A DNA stretch of 64,000 nt from DASUAS01 sp963750045 (GCA_963750045.1 CAVVPD010000008.1:1-64000); one strand, 5' to 3'; counted from the first letter of the stretch, positions 45,173 through 55,868 are shown. The notes: generated from the sequence alone by a model not told the origin. Numbers and translations: made by a program.

Positions 45173-45862
45173 ATGAGTCCGATGAGGACGCGGCGTTGCG
45201 TTGTGGTCGCTGCAGCTGTCGCTGCGTTGACCTTGGGCTCGAGCGGCGCTGCCGCCGGAGCGCATTCCAAAGCTTCGGCTGCCAAGAAGTTCTGCGACCT
45301 CGCCAAGCACAACTCGATCTTGGGGCAGCAAGCATTCTTGGCCGACCCGGGAAGCGACGTGGCGGCACTGAACGCCAAGATCGGCGCCGGCATCACTGCC
45401 GCGAAGGCCGTCGTCCCCGCTGCGATCGCGGACGAGTACGACGTCGTCACCGCCGACCCGCCGACCGATCTCACCGCGATCACCGCCGCGGAAAAGGCGA
45501 TTGATGCCTGGGTGCTCGCGCACTGCAAGTTCGAGGTGGTGAAGGTCGCAGCCGATGACTCCTCGGTCAAGATGCCAAAGACGCTGAAGCCAGGGTTTGT
45601 CGCGTTCGACTTGACGAACAACGGCACGACGGGACGCTATTACGGTGTTGTGCCGCTCGCCGCGGGGCAGACGGTTGCCCAGTTGGTCGCCACTCCGTTG
45701 GATCAACTCCGGCCCCTGTTGATCACGCAAGCCCAAACGTCTCCAGGACAAGAGGCGGTCGCGTACGGGCTGATCACCGAGCCAGGCGCGTACGTCGTCC
45801 TCGATGCCGACTCCGTCGGTACACCCCAAACGAGTTTCACCAGCTTCACCGTCAAGAAGTAG
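45173..45862 (+). CDS. Secreted protein of unknown function
   Basis: 229 residues with a signal peptide (RRCVVVAAAVAALTLGSSGA, cleavage near AGAHS). The mature protein starts with a helical part holding Cys (KKFCDLAKHNSIL ... LAHCKFEVVKVA, two Cys likely disulphide-bonded) and continues as a beta-rich domain, VKMPKTLKPGFVAFDLTNNG, of cupredoxin-like look but without metal ligands visible. Strong ribosome site GGGAGGACAAC. Its GC content is lower than the surroundings, so recent transfer is possible. Confidence 0.75.
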   Translation: MSPMRTRRCVVVAAAVAALTLGSSGAAAGAHSKASAAKKFCDLAKHNSILGQQAFLADPGSDVAALNAKIGAGITAAKAVVPAAIADEYDVVTADPPTDLTAITAAEKAIDAWVLAHCKFEVVKVAADDSSVKMPKTLKPGFVAFDLTNNGTTGRYYGVVPLAAGQTVAQLVATPLDQLRPLLITQAQTSPGQEAVAYGLITEPGAYVVLDADSVGTPQTSFTSFTVKK

Positions 45863-45990
45863 ACCCTGACGGACCTCATCACCCCAGGGCAGGAACGAGA
45901 CCGTGTCCCCGGTGCGACCCCGTGACGACTCCGAAGCGCGGTTGTGACACCGATCTGGAGGCCGCACGGGGTCTCGCCCATCCGGAGTGG

Positions 45991-47067
45991 TCAGGAACGC
46001 TCGGCCGTCGCCGACGAGGTGGACCGTTGCCTGCGTCGGCGACGGAGAGCGACGACGACCACGAGCGTCACCAGGAGCAGCATGATTGCCGAGAGAATCA
46101 CCGCGAGCGTCGTGCGACCCGTCGTGTCGGATCCGGTCGCCGACGCAACGCCGTTCGGGAAGGTGATGCGGGAGACGTTGCTGCGCTCGATCAGTCCGCT
46201 CCGCAACGTGATCCGCGCGGTCCACGAACCAGTGGGTACCTGCGGGTCGAGCACGATCGTCACCGGTTCGGCGTCGTCGACCCCGAGCGTCGTACCGAGC
46301 GTGGCGGGGAAGGGCCCGGCGTTGAGATCGCCCGGTCCCGCCGTGAGCCGCAGGCTGCCGGTCAGGTCGAGGGCTCGACCGCCCGTGTTGTGCACCGTCG
46401 CGATCACGACGGGATCGCCCGACCGGGAGCGGGTGGCGGTGACGCGGGTGATCGTGAAGTCGGATGGTGGCGGACCACCTTCTCCGATGGAGAGGTAGAG
46501 CCGGATCCCGACGCGGTTGACCTGGACGAGGCCTCGCGACCCTTCGGGTGCCGAGCGCACTTCGGCCCAGACCGCTCCGTAGTGCTCCCCGGGCGCGGCA
46601 TCACTCGGCACACTGATCGTGACGACCGCGGTCGCGGTGCCTGCACCCGGGACGTCGACTGCACCCGGGAGCACGGAAGTCCACGACGAGGCGGCGTTCT
46701 GCGTGTGGCCCGCGGCCGGCGCGAACGTGCCGTTCGCGATCGACGCGGCAGCCGCGTAGAGCGCGACGTGCTCCGGCGTGGCCACCGAATTCGAGATCTC
46801 GATGCGGCGCTGTACCACCGCACCGGGGGCGAGGTGGTCGACGACGTAGATCGCCGCCCGCGGCTCGTCGGCGTTCCTCGCGGGTACGCCGACCAGACGG
46901 ACGCCGATGCTGCCGACGCTGGCCGGCTGAGCCTTTCGGGTGGCGGCGTCCGCAACGCCGGCGCCGTACATGACGGCGCCGAGGCACACCAGCAGGCAGG
47001 GCAGGATCCGTGCGCGCCGGAAGGCCGATCGCGCCTCCGTGCCGCGGCGACCGTATGACCCGAACAT
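45991..47067 (-). CDS. DUF916-type extracellular protein with C-terminal membrane anchor
   Basis: 358 residues: signal peptide (ILPCLLVCLGAVMYGAGVAD), an extracellular part with the DUF916 pattern (YVVDHLAPGAVVQRRIEISN, VALYAAAASIANGTF, GEHYGAVWAEV), a second beta-domain (DFTITRVTATRSRSGDPVVI), and one membrane helix (TTLAVILSAIMLLLVTLVVV) followed by an Arg-rich tail. In Gram-positive bacteria DUF916 proteins bind WxL-domain proteins, and the upstream gene encodes a WxL-like protein. Start ATG 47067 is 2 bp after that gene's stop. Confidence 0.8.
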   Translation of the reverse strand: MFGSYGRRGTEARSAFRRARILPCLLVCLGAVMYGAGVADAATRKAQPASVGSIGVRLVGVPARNADEPRAAIYVVDHLAPGAVVQRRIEISNSVATPEHVALYAAAASIANGTFAPAAGHTQNAASSWTSVLPGAVDVPGAGTATAVVTISVPSDAAPGEHYGAVWAEVRSAPEGSRGLVQVNRVGIRLYLSIGEGGPPPSDFTITRVTATRSRSGDPVVIATVHNTGGRALDLTGSLRLTAGPGDLNAGPFPATLGTTLGVDDAEPVTIVLDPQVPTGSWTARITLRSGLIERSNVSRITFPNGVASATGSDTTGRTTLAVILSAIMLLLVTLVVVVALRRRRRQRSTSSATAERS

Positions 47068-47069
47068 CA

Positions 47070-47654
47070 CTACAAGACGGAATGGGTGATGGTGGCCGAG
47101 TACACGCCGGCGGCCAGTCCGCCGGGCACCGCGACGCTGATCGTCGGGTTCCAGGTAGCGGAATTGTCGCCGGTGATCCCGGTCGCGGTGACGGCCGGTG
47201 ATACGCCGGTGAGGGCGGGCGGGTCGTTCGCCGTGTACGTGGCGGTTCCGACTTTCGTGATGGCTCCGGCGGTGTAGCTCACGGCGCTGGCGGCGATCGC
47301 CGGGCCCGCCGGTGGGGTGAAGGCGGTGGAGATGACACTGGCGACCCATCCCGATCCTGCCGCGGGGCTCCGTGCGTCGAGGACTTGCACCTCACCGAGC
47401 GGGCCACTAATCGTCTCTCCCTCGACCGTGTTGGCGGCCGTGCCGAGATTGCCGGCAGCAACCGGCACCGTGATCGCCAGAGCCCCACCCGTCAGGGTGA
47501 TGGTCGCGGTGGTGTCACCAGGAAGAGCCGACACCGGCGCCGCGACGCCGACCGCCAGTCCGGCGGCCAGGCAGGTCGCACCCAGGGAGACAACGAGGAG
47601 CCGGAAGCGGTCGTGACGGCGTGCATGCGTGGGCGATGTGCCCGATGCGTTCAT
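47070..47654 (-). CDS. WxL-like surface protein
   Basis: 194 residues: signal peptide (LLVVSLGATCLAAGLAVG, cleavage near VSALPGDT), then a Thr/Ala/Gly-rich beta-protein. Seen: GSGWVASVISTAFTPPAG (a W-x-x motif), and C-terminal ATWNPTISVAVPGGLAAGVY then SATITHSVL, the pattern of actinobacterial WxL-type domains. It probably binds the wall or the DUF916 partner. Start ATG 47654 with a GAGGGG site; GTG 47663 is an alternative. Confidence 0.75.
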   Translation of the reverse strand: MNASGTSPTHARRHDRFRLLVVSLGATCLAAGLAVGVAAPVSALPGDTTATITLTGGALAITVPVAAGNLGTAANTVEGETISGPLGEVQVLDARSPAAGSGWVASVISTAFTPPAGPAIAASAVSYTAGAITKVGTATYTANDPPALTGVSPAVTATGITGDNSATWNPTISVAVPGGLAAGVYSATITHSVL

Positions 47655-47951
47655 GTTCAACACCCCTCGGAATCCAGGGAGCGTTGAGGGCCTCGTGTCG
47701 AGGTTCCCGAGGGGTCACCGAGGATCGGCAACCGGGCCGGCGCATCAGACGGTCTTCCGTGCGACGAGCGCTCGCGTCTCTCAAATTCATCGACTCGCGG
47801 GAGGTCCTGCTTGAGTCGTATCCGACCGCCCTCAGAGCTCTCTCGTGCACCGCCGCAAGTGTGGGGACGACCCACGACGGGTCTCCTCCCTGCAGGGGCC
47901 AACCCTCGGTATTAGGTGTCCCTCACGTCGTGGTAGCTCCAGGCAGTTGGT
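47655..47951. other. Gene-free region between the WxL-like gene and the RNase P RNA
   Basis: About 297 bp with no supported gene. It should hold the WxL-operon promoter and the RNA's 3' processing site. I looked for riboswitch or attenuator signatures and saw only short imperfect hairpins (for example GCGACGAGCGCTCGCGTC near 47760). Confidence 0.5.
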
Positions 47952-48347
<396 letters not shown>

Positions 48348-48386
48348 GCCGACCAGCGTACGGGAATCCGCCGGCGGTGATCCGCC

Positions 48387-48872
48387 CTACGAGGTCGTGC
48401 CGCACGCACGCGCGGCCGCACGCGAACCGACGAAGCCACCGAGCATGCCGAGTCCCGCGGCGATCACGACCTGCCCGAACAGCTGGCCCGGGCGCAGCGC
48501 GGGGCTGTGGCCGGTGAAGAGGGCCTTGTGCTCGTCGCGCACGAGCCAGATCCCGATGCGGACCGGGACCCAGAGCAGGAACGCGCCGACGCCCGCGAGC
48601 GTGCCGTTGGTGAGCGCGCCTTGCGGGGCCGCTCGCCCCGCCTGCCAACCCCCGAGCGCGTACCCGAAGAGGATGGCGACGAAGAGGGGGTAGATCCAGC
48701 CGCTGTCCTTGAAGCCGTCGAGGTTCCGGTCCAGGATCGCCTCGACCACGCTCGCGGCGACGAGCACGCACAGTCCGAGCAGCGCGCCGCGCGACACGGC
48801 GCGCCAGTCGACGAGCGGCCCCTCGTCGACGGCACCCCGGTCGACGGGAGGGGGCTGCGCGGGTGTGTCCAT
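48387..48872 (-). CDS. Predicted membrane protein with four helices
   Basis: 161 residues: a Pro-rich cytoplasmic start (MDTPAQPPPVDRGAVDEGPL), then four helices (ALLGLCVLVAASVVEAIL, WIYPLFVAILFGYALGGWQ, GTLAGVGAFLLWVPVRIGIW, FGQVVIAAGLGMLGGFVGS). No family recognised, although the outline resembles small actinobacterial TIGR04086-type proteins. ATG 48872 follows the exchanger gene by 2 bp on the same strand; it lies 40 bp from the RNase P RNA. Confidence 0.72.
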   Translation of the reverse strand: MDTPAQPPPVDRGAVDEGPLVDWRAVSRGALLGLCVLVAASVVEAILDRNLDGFKDSGWIYPLFVAILFGYALGGWQAGRAAPQGALTNGTLAGVGAFLLWVPVRIGIWLVRDEHKALFTGHSPALRPGQLFGQVVIAAGLGMLGGFVGSRAAARACGTTS

Positions 48873-48874
48873 GC

Positions 48875-50206
48875 TCACGATCTTGCCTCGTCGGGTGTCG
48901 CTTCGTGGAACAGCTCGTCCACCGGCTCGATCAGCCCGTCGTGCACGAGGGGCCGGAGGTAGCTGCGTTGCTGCACCAGGATGCCCGCGGCGAGCACCAG
49001 GTAGACCACACCGACACCGATCCGTTCGAGCTCGCGCAGGTGGTCGGGGAGCACCCCGCCCAACACGAACTGCGAGATGAACAGGGTGAACAGCGCCCAG
49101 GCCTCGCGCACGCTCATCTTCCGGTTGGCGAGGATGGCGATCGCGAAGACCGACTGCGCGGCGGTGAGGAACAGCTCCTCCCGTTGCAACGAGTCGAGCG
49201 GGAGCCCGGAGAGGTGGCCGGCCGAGATCGCGTAGACGATCGGGAGCGACCCGACGAGCAACGTCCACTGGTTGACCTTCGACGACAGCAAGGTGCCGAG
49301 ACCGGCGTTGGTGTTGAGCCGCCACGCGAACAACGCCGCGACGAGCAGTTCGGGGGCCTCTGACGCCAACGGCGCGACCCACTGCACGAGCAGGAACGTG
49401 CTGACCCCGGCCTGCTCCCCGAGGTGCACGAGCGATTCCGCGAACGGTTCCGCGCAGAGGAAGATGACTCCGGCCGCGTAGGTGAGCAGTGCGCCCACCA
49501 CCATCCGTCGCTGCTTCGTGGGGAGGCGGCCGATGAGCCGCGCCGGGCCCACGAGGTGAGGCTCTTCCGACGGCGCCCGCCAGATCCGGGCGACGAACAG
49601 CGCGAAGATCCCGATCAGGATCACCGAGTCGTAGATCGTCAGCGTCCGCTTGAGCGGGAGCGTCAGCGAATAGAGCGTCGCGATCGCGAGGAACGTGATC
49701 TCGATGGCATGCGGTCGCTCCAGCGCGACATCGGTGTCGATCTCGCCCTCGTAGCCGCGCTTGCGGGCGATGCTCTTCATCCGCCAGGCGGCGAGCAGGA
49801 CCACCATCGACCAGCCGATGCCGATCAGCAACCGGTTGCCGCCGGTCATGTTGGCGAGCGCGAGCGGTGCGAACTTGTCGGGGTTCTCGCCGGCCTTGTA
49901 GGCGAACGTGAAGTCGACGGCGTACTCGGGCAGCACCGCGATGAGCGCCAGCACCGTGAGCGCGAGGCCCTGCGACACGTCGAGCTGCAGCACCTCCGCG
50001 GCCCACGCCAGCAGGAAGGCCGAGCCGAGGATGGCGAACCCGAACACGAACGGGGCCACCACCTCGCCGAGGCCGGATCCGGCGAGTCGGGTGATCGCGC
50101 CGGGAGCCGTGAGCAGGAAGGCCACGGAGAGCGCGAGAACCTGGCCCCGGGCCCCCTGCAGGCGGGAGGGCGTGCTCTCGGGGGCGACCGGCATCACCGG
50201 ATCCAT
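48875..50206 (-). CDS. Cation/proton or Na/Ca exchanger family protein
   Basis: 443-residue CaCA-superfamily transporter with about 11 helices. Seen: two inverted-repeat alpha regions: LIAVLPEYAVDFTFAYKAGE with Pro-Glu, and VAPLASEAPELLVAALFAWR with SEAPE; each carries the acidic ion-binding Glu of the family. A hydrophilic loop with GYEGEIDTDVALERPHA separates them. Ion not identifiable. Start ATG 50206; ATG 50266 upstream would give an Arg-rich leader. Confidence 0.87.
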   Translation of the reverse strand: MDPVMPVAPESTPSRLQGARGQVLALSVAFLLTAPGAITRLAGSGLGEVVAPFVFGFAILGSAFLLAWAAEVLQLDVSQGLALTVLALIAVLPEYAVDFTFAYKAGENPDKFAPLALANMTGGNRLLIGIGWSMVVLLAAWRMKSIARKRGYEGEIDTDVALERPHAIEITFLAIATLYSLTLPLKRTLTIYDSVILIGIFALFVARIWRAPSEEPHLVGPARLIGRLPTKQRRMVVGALLTYAAGVIFLCAEPFAESLVHLGEQAGVSTFLLVQWVAPLASEAPELLVAALFAWRLNTNAGLGTLLSSKVNQWTLLVGSLPIVYAISAGHLSGLPLDSLQREELFLTAAQSVFAIAILANRKMSVREAWALFTLFISQFVLGGVLPDHLRELERIGVGVVYLVLAAGILVQQRSYLRPLVHDGLIEPVDELFHEATPDEARS

Positions 50207-50360
50207 TCTACGGGCGGCTCCTTCGCCGCCGGCCGTCCACCGGGTACGAAAACGACGAATGAACACTCAGGCAAGGGGGAAGACCGGCCGAAGTTCTCTT
50301 CGTTGGACAGCGGTTCGGGGGAATGCCCCGGACCCGCCGGAATGGAAAAGGCACTGAAGG

Positions 50361-50597
50361 ATGACGAATCACTGGCGCCAGTACGCCCGCTGTCTCGGGG
50401 CCGACCCCGAGCTGTTCTATCCGCCGCCGGACTCCGACGAAGGAGCCCACGCGGCCAAGGCGATCTGCGCGGTCTGCCCGGTGCGGGAGCCGTGCCTCGA
50501 TCACGCGCTCAACGCGCGCGAGAAGCAGGGCGTCTGGGGCGGTCTCGACGAGCGGGAGCGGCGTCGGCTCGTGCGCCAGCGCCGCAAGACCGCCTGA
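50361..50597 (+). CDS. WhiB-family iron-sulfur transcriptional regulator
   Basis: 78 residues with the four cluster cysteines C11, C36, C39, C45 (CxxC and Cx5C), the GVWGGLDERERR turn and a basic tail RRLVRQRRKTA. WhiB-type proteins bind a 4Fe-4S cluster and the sigma factor, and exist only in actinobacteria and their phages. The 154-bp upstream gap includes a G/C-rich hairpin but no promoter I trust. It does not appear to be in an operon with trpD (63-bp gap). Confidence 0.93.
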   Translation: MTNHWRQYARCLGADPELFYPPPDSDEGAHAAKAICAVCPVREPCLDHALNAREKQGVWGGLDERERRRLVRQRRKTA

Positions 50598-50660
50598 GCG
50601 GTCCCGTTCCGGGTCTTCGGTGCGGGTGTTGCCCGCACCGCCGCCGGTAGCATCCGGCTG

Positions 50661-51712
50661 ATGAACGCAGCGCTGTGGCCCGACGTCATCGGGCGTCTGC
50701 TCCGGCGTGAGGACCTCCCCGACGACCTGGTCGAGCAGGCGATGTCGACGATCCTGGCCGGTGACGCCACCGACGCCCAGATCGCGGCGTTCGCCGTCGG
50801 GTCTCCGTGCCAAGGGCGAGACGCGGCCGAGCTCGCCACGCTGGTCCGCACGATGCTGCGATTCGCCGAGCACGTCGACCTCTCCGATCTCGACGGGCCG
50901 GTCGTCGACACCTGCGGGACGGGAGGCGACGGCGCCGGCACCGTCAACGTGTCGACCATGGCCGCCATCGTCGTCGCCGCCGCCGGGGTGCGGGTCGCCA
51001 AGCACGGCGGACGCGCCGCGTCGTCCAAGTGCGGTTCGGTCGACGTGCTCGAAGCGCTCGGCGTCGTGATCGACCTGGGCCCGGAAGGGGTCGGCCGTTG
51101 CGTGCGAGAGGTCGGGATCGGATTCTGCTTCTCGCAGCGCTTCCACCCGGCGATGCGGTTCGCGGCGCCCGTGCGTCGCGAGCTCGGTACGCCGACCACG
51201 TTCAACTTCCTCGGCCCGCTCGCCAATCCCGGCGGGAGCCGACCGCCGGACCATCGGGGTCTCGGATCCGGTGATGGCCGAACGGGTGGTCCGCACGCTG
51301 GCGAGCCTCGGCGTGGAGCGGGCGCTCGTGTTCTTCGGGCACGACGGTCTCGACGAGTTGACCGTCACCACCACCTCGACCGTCTACGAGCTCGAGCAGG
51401 GCGAGGTGCGGATCTACGACGTCGACCCGGTCGACCTCGGGATCCCACGGGCCGAGCTCGGCGCGCTCGCCGGGGGCGATGCCTCCGGGAACGCGCAGGC
51501 CGTCCACCAGGTGTTTGCCGGCGCGTCCGGGCCCATCCGCGACATCGTCACCCTGAACTCGGCTGCGGCCCTGTTCGTCGCCGACGCGGTCGCCCGATCT
51601 CGCGGCCGGCGTCGAGCAAGCTCGAGCCGTGATCGACGACGGGAGGGCCGCGGCCACGCTCGAAGCGTTCGTGCGGGTCGGCGTCGCGGCGCGCGAAGGG
51701 GGTGTCGGCTGA
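50661..51712 (+). CDS. trpD: Anthranilate phosphoribosyltransferase, two frameshifts
   Basis: Second enzyme of tryptophan synthesis. Seen: PRPP motif VDTCGTGGDGAGTVNVSTMA, AKHGGRAASSKCGSVDVLEA, GIGFCFSQRFHPAMR, FNFLGPLANPGG, then in another frame VMAERVVRTLASLGVERALV and VHGxDELT-like FFGHDGLDELTVTT, and in the first frame again a short end (AGVEQARAVIDDGRAAATLE). Extra C bases at about 51241-51244 and 51593-51595 explain both shifts; removing them gives 349 residues, the usual length. Its stop overlaps the next ATG. Confidence 0.9.
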
Positions 51713-52347
51713 TGGCCCGTGCCCTCGAGTGCCCGGCCTGCGGGGCCAAGCACCGCATCGACAACCTGCCCGACTCGCCCACGTTCCGGTGCGACCGCTG
51801 CGGCCAGGTGCTGAAGATGCCCCCGCCGGTGACCACCGGCGGACCGCCACCGCCGGCCCGATCGCCCGGGGCCGCACCGGTCGTTCCGCCGCCCCGGCGC
51901 CGGGCGGCGGGCGGTGCGCCCGCCGGAGCCGAGCCCGCCACGGCGACCGCGGGGAGGGAACCGTCGACCCGCCAGGTCGCCGGCGTGTCGGCCACGGTCG
52001 GGGCGGTCGACGCCGGGGGCGACTCTTCGCAACCGACCGGACGCGGCCGGCGGGCCCCGACGGCACCGGCCAAGGGCAGCAAGGTCTCGTGGTACTGGAG
52101 GGCCGTCGCGTGGATCCTCGCCGTGCCCCTCGGGTTCGTGATCACCGCGTGGCCCGCCTACTCGCTCGGCTTCATCAAGAAGGACGACGTCCTCAACATC
52201 TTCGTGGGCACGGGTACGGGCCGATACGTACGCCTCGCCATCGGGACCCTGGTGTGGGCGCTCGTCACCGCGCTGCTCGTGCAGTTGTTCGTCGAGGGCG
52301 GACGCGCCTGGGTGGCGCGACGCCGGGTCAGGGCCGCGACCGCATGA
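51712..52347 (+). CDS. Zinc-ribbon membrane protein
   Basis: 211 residues: N-terminal zinc ribbon (LECPACGAKHRI, then FRCDRCGQVLKMPPP), a Pro/Ala-rich linker (about 40-120), and two membrane helices (YWRAVAWILAVPLGFVITAW, LAIGTLVWALVTALLVQLFV). Function unknown. Coupled to trpD by TGATG and followed closely by another zinc-ribbon gene (4-bp overlap), so part of a gene string. Confidence 0.78.
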   Translation: MARALECPACGAKHRIDNLPDSPTFRCDRCGQVLKMPPPVTTGGPPPPARSPGAAPVVPPPRRRAAGGAPAGAEPATATAGREPSTRQVAGVSATVGAVDAGGDSSQPTGRGRRAPTAPAKGSKVSWYWRAVAWILAVPLGFVITAWPAYSLGFIKKDDVLNIFVGTGTGRYVRLAIGTLVWALVTALLVQLFVEGGRAWVARRRVRAATA

Positions 52348-52580
52348 CGCGCTTCCGCTGCTCCGCGTGCGGCAACCTGACCCGCTTCGACGTCGTCTCC
52401 TCGCGTCGAACGCGCGCGTTCCACCACTTCAGCGTCGGCGGTGAGCTGAGCGTCGAGGACGAAGAGGTGCTCGAGTCGCAGACCGAGCTGGTCACCTGCC
52501 GCTGGTGCGGTGCGTCGGGTGAGAGCATCGAGGAGATCGCCGTCGACGACGTGCCGGTCGCCCGTGCGCCCGAGGCGTGA
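52344..52580 (+). CDS. Small zinc-ribbon protein
   Basis: 78 residues: CSACGNLTRFDVVSS at the start and VTCRWCGASGESIEEI near the end, giving a four-Cys ribbon (two CxxC pairs 43 residues apart). The acidic middle (GELSVEDEEVLES) is typical of small RNA- or protein-binding ribbons. Overlaps both neighbours by 4 bp (ATGA and GTGA). Confidence 0.75.
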   Translation: MTRFRCSACGNLTRFDVVSSRRTRAFHHFSVGGELSVEDEEVLESQTELVTCRWCGASGESIEEIAVDDVPVARAPEA

Positions 52581-53930
52581 CGAGCGACCTCGCACCGATC
52601 CCGGAGGCGTTGCTGGCGCCATTGCTGGACGATGCCGGCCTCGTGCTGCGCTCGTTGGAAGCGCGCGAGGTCCCGGCGCCCGTACGCTCCCTCGCCGGAT
52701 TCGACGCGCGGGCTGACGAGTGGCGCGGCGCGGCGTCAGCTGCAGCGCGCGCTCGAAGCCGACGACCTGTTCCGCTCGCGGGTCGCGGAGCGGTTCCTGG
52801 CGCGAGACGACGTCACCGACTTGTTGGAGCACTGGTCCGCGCGCGACGCGCTCGCGTTCACCGACGAGGTCGCGCGTGAGGGCAAGCTCGCGCTGCTCGC
52901 TTCCACGCTGTACGCGGCCCGGCCCGACGGGTGGACGTTCGGCTTCGGAGTGGCCTGTGCCGCCGCCGCCCGCGACGTCGAGGACGCGCAACTGCGGGCG
53001 GAGGCCCGCGGGCGTGCCGCCGAATTGGCCGGCGCCGCCGAAGCGCTCCGGCGCGCCGACGCGACGCGGGCCCGGGCCGACGAACGATGCGAGCGCGCCG
53101 AGCAGGCGTTGCGGGCCGAGCGCCAGTCGCGGCGTGACGCGCTGGTCCGAGCCGAACGGGAGCGCGACGACGCCCTCCAGGAAGCGGCGGACGCCGGCGA
53201 TGCCCTCGACGCGGCCCGCGCGGCCACCGCCGCCACCGACGCACGAGCGAGTCGGCTCGAAGCCCGGGTGGTCGAGCTCGAGGCCGAGCTGGCCGAGGCC
53301 CGGCAGCCGCGGCCCGCGGTCGACACCGGGGCGCTGCGCGACGCGGTGAGCGACGTCCGGGAGATCGCCGACCGGCTCGAGGCCCTGGCCCCCGCCCCCG
53401 AGCCGATCCGTACCCCGCTTCCCACGCCCCCCGTCCGCGCCCCGGTGCTCTCGGCGGCGTCGCGCCCGCGTCCGCGGCCTCGACGGGTCCGGCCCGTGTG
53501 CCCGCCCGGGGTCATCGCCAACTCCCGGGTCGGACTCGACGGCATGCTGCGCACCCGTGGCGTGCTGCTGGTGGTCGACGGCTACAACGTGTCGAAGACG
53601 GCCTGGGCCGAGGCGTCACTCGAAGATCAGCGCGGGCGTCTGGTCTCGGCCCTGGCGGAGTTGCACCTCCGCATCCGGTGCGACGTCGTCGTGGTCTTCG
53701 ACGGCGCCGGCATCCGGGGCGTGCCCCTGCCGCGCCGACCGGGGGTGCGGGTCGTGTTCTCTGATGCCGCGGAGACGGCCGACGACGTCGTCGTGCGCGA
53801 AGCCACCGAGCCCGCCACCACCATCCCCGTCGTCGTCGCGTCGAGCGACGCCGAGCTCAGGGCCCGCGCCGAAGCGGTGGGGGCCGCCGTGGTGCAGTCG
53901 TCGGTGCTGCTGAGCGTCCTGCGCCGCTAG
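52577..53930 (+). CDS. Coiled-coil protein with C-terminal NYN/PIN-like (YacP) nuclease domain, frameshifted
   Basis: About 450 residues when repaired. Seen: an N-terminal helical domain, a long Arg/Ala/Glu-rich coiled coil (about residues 145-250), a Pro-rich hinge, and a NYN domain with LLVVDGYNVSKTAWAEASLE (conserved Asp), DVVVVFDGAGIRGVPLPRR, VVFSDAAETADDVVVREATE and VVVASSDAELRARAEAVGAA, the YacP/NYN acidic catalytic pattern. Such proteins act in mRNA or rRNA decay. The frame changes near 52724-52733. GTG 52577 overlaps the previous stop. Confidence 0.82.
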
Positions 53931-53967
53931 CAGGATGAGTGTCACACCCCTCTGCGATCCTGCCCCC

Positions 53968-54153
53968 ATGATCACCATCGACTGTGAAGAGTGCGTGATG
54001 CGGCACACGACGGCGTGCGAGGACTGCGTCGTGAGCTTCGTGGTGAACCGGGAGCCGGGCGAGGCGCTGGTGATCGACGTGGAGGCCGAGCGGGCCGTGC
54101 GGATGCTCGCCCGGGCCGGGTTGGTGCCGCGGCTGCGTCACGTCGCGGGGTAG
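53968..54153 (+). CDS. Small cysteine-rich protein (61 residues)
   Basis: MITIDCEECVMRHTTACEDC holds two CxxC pairs (Cys6/Cys9, Cys17/Cys20) with 7 residues between them, followed by a hydrophobic-charged tail that includes AERAVRMLARAGLVPRLRH. This looks like a compact zinc-binding protein. Start ATG 53968 is preferred over an upstream in-frame ATG at 53935 because the motif begins there. Function unknown. Confidence 0.6.
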   Translation: MITIDCEECVMRHTTACEDCVVSFVVNREPGEALVIDVEAERAVRMLARAGLVPRLRHVAG

Positions 54154-54211
54154 CGTCCTGGCGACGGGCCTCGACGACGAGGCTCGACGAGTCAGGGTCC
54201 GGGAGGCGTCC

Positions 54212-54742
54212 ATGTATCACGGCTCCGCTGCGAATTTCGCGGTGCTGCTCGCACGGGTCTGGATCGCGATCATGATCTTCGCCCACGGGTGGAGGCACGT
54301 GAAGTCGATCCGGTCCGGCCCGGGGATGGCGAACTGGTTCGAGAGCCTGGGGCTCAAGCCCGGTCCGCTCCACGCGTGGGCGGTCACGCTCACCGAGATC
54401 GCGATCCCGTTCCTCCTCCTGGCGGGCCTGCTCACACCACTCGCGTACGGGGGCGTCTGCGCGCTGATGGTCGTGGCGCTCTTGACCAACCACGTCAAGA
54501 ACGGGTTCTTCCTGACCTCGGCCAAGGAGGGCTACGAGTACGTCGCCACCGTCGCCGTCGTCTCCATCACGCTCGGCACGCTGGGTCCGGGCAAGTGGTC
54601 GCTGGACAACGCGTTCGACCTCACGTTCCCGTTCGAGCCCAAGAAGGCGCTCATCGTCACCGCCGCGGTCGGGATCGGCGGGGCCGCACTCTTCCTGCTC
54701 GCCTTCTGGCGTCCGCCGAAGAAGGACCAGTCCGCCGCCTGA
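54212..54742 (+). CDS. DoxX family membrane protein
   Basis: 176 residues with four helices. Seen: LLARVWIAIMIFAHGWRHVK, the DoxX opening, LTEIAIPFLLLAGLLTPLAY, ALMVVALLTNHVKNGFF (TNHxKNGFF signature) and a last helix (VTAAVGIGGAALFLLAFW). Ancestors act in quinone or thiosulfate metabolism; role here unknown. Stands alone ahead of the sugar-importer operon. Confidence 0.85.
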   Translation: MYHGSAANFAVLLARVWIAIMIFAHGWRHVKSIRSGPGMANWFESLGLKPGPLHAWAVTLTEIAIPFLLLAGLLTPLAYGGVCALMVVALLTNHVKNGFFLTSAKEGYEYVATVAVVSITLGTLGPGKWSLDNAFDLTFPFEPKKALIVTAAVGIGGAALFLLAFWRPPKKDQSAA

Positions 54743-54773
54743 CCGCGGGACGGGCGGAAAGGGCGTCGCCAGG

Positions 54774-55864
<1,091 letters not shown>

Positions 55865-55868
55865 CGTC

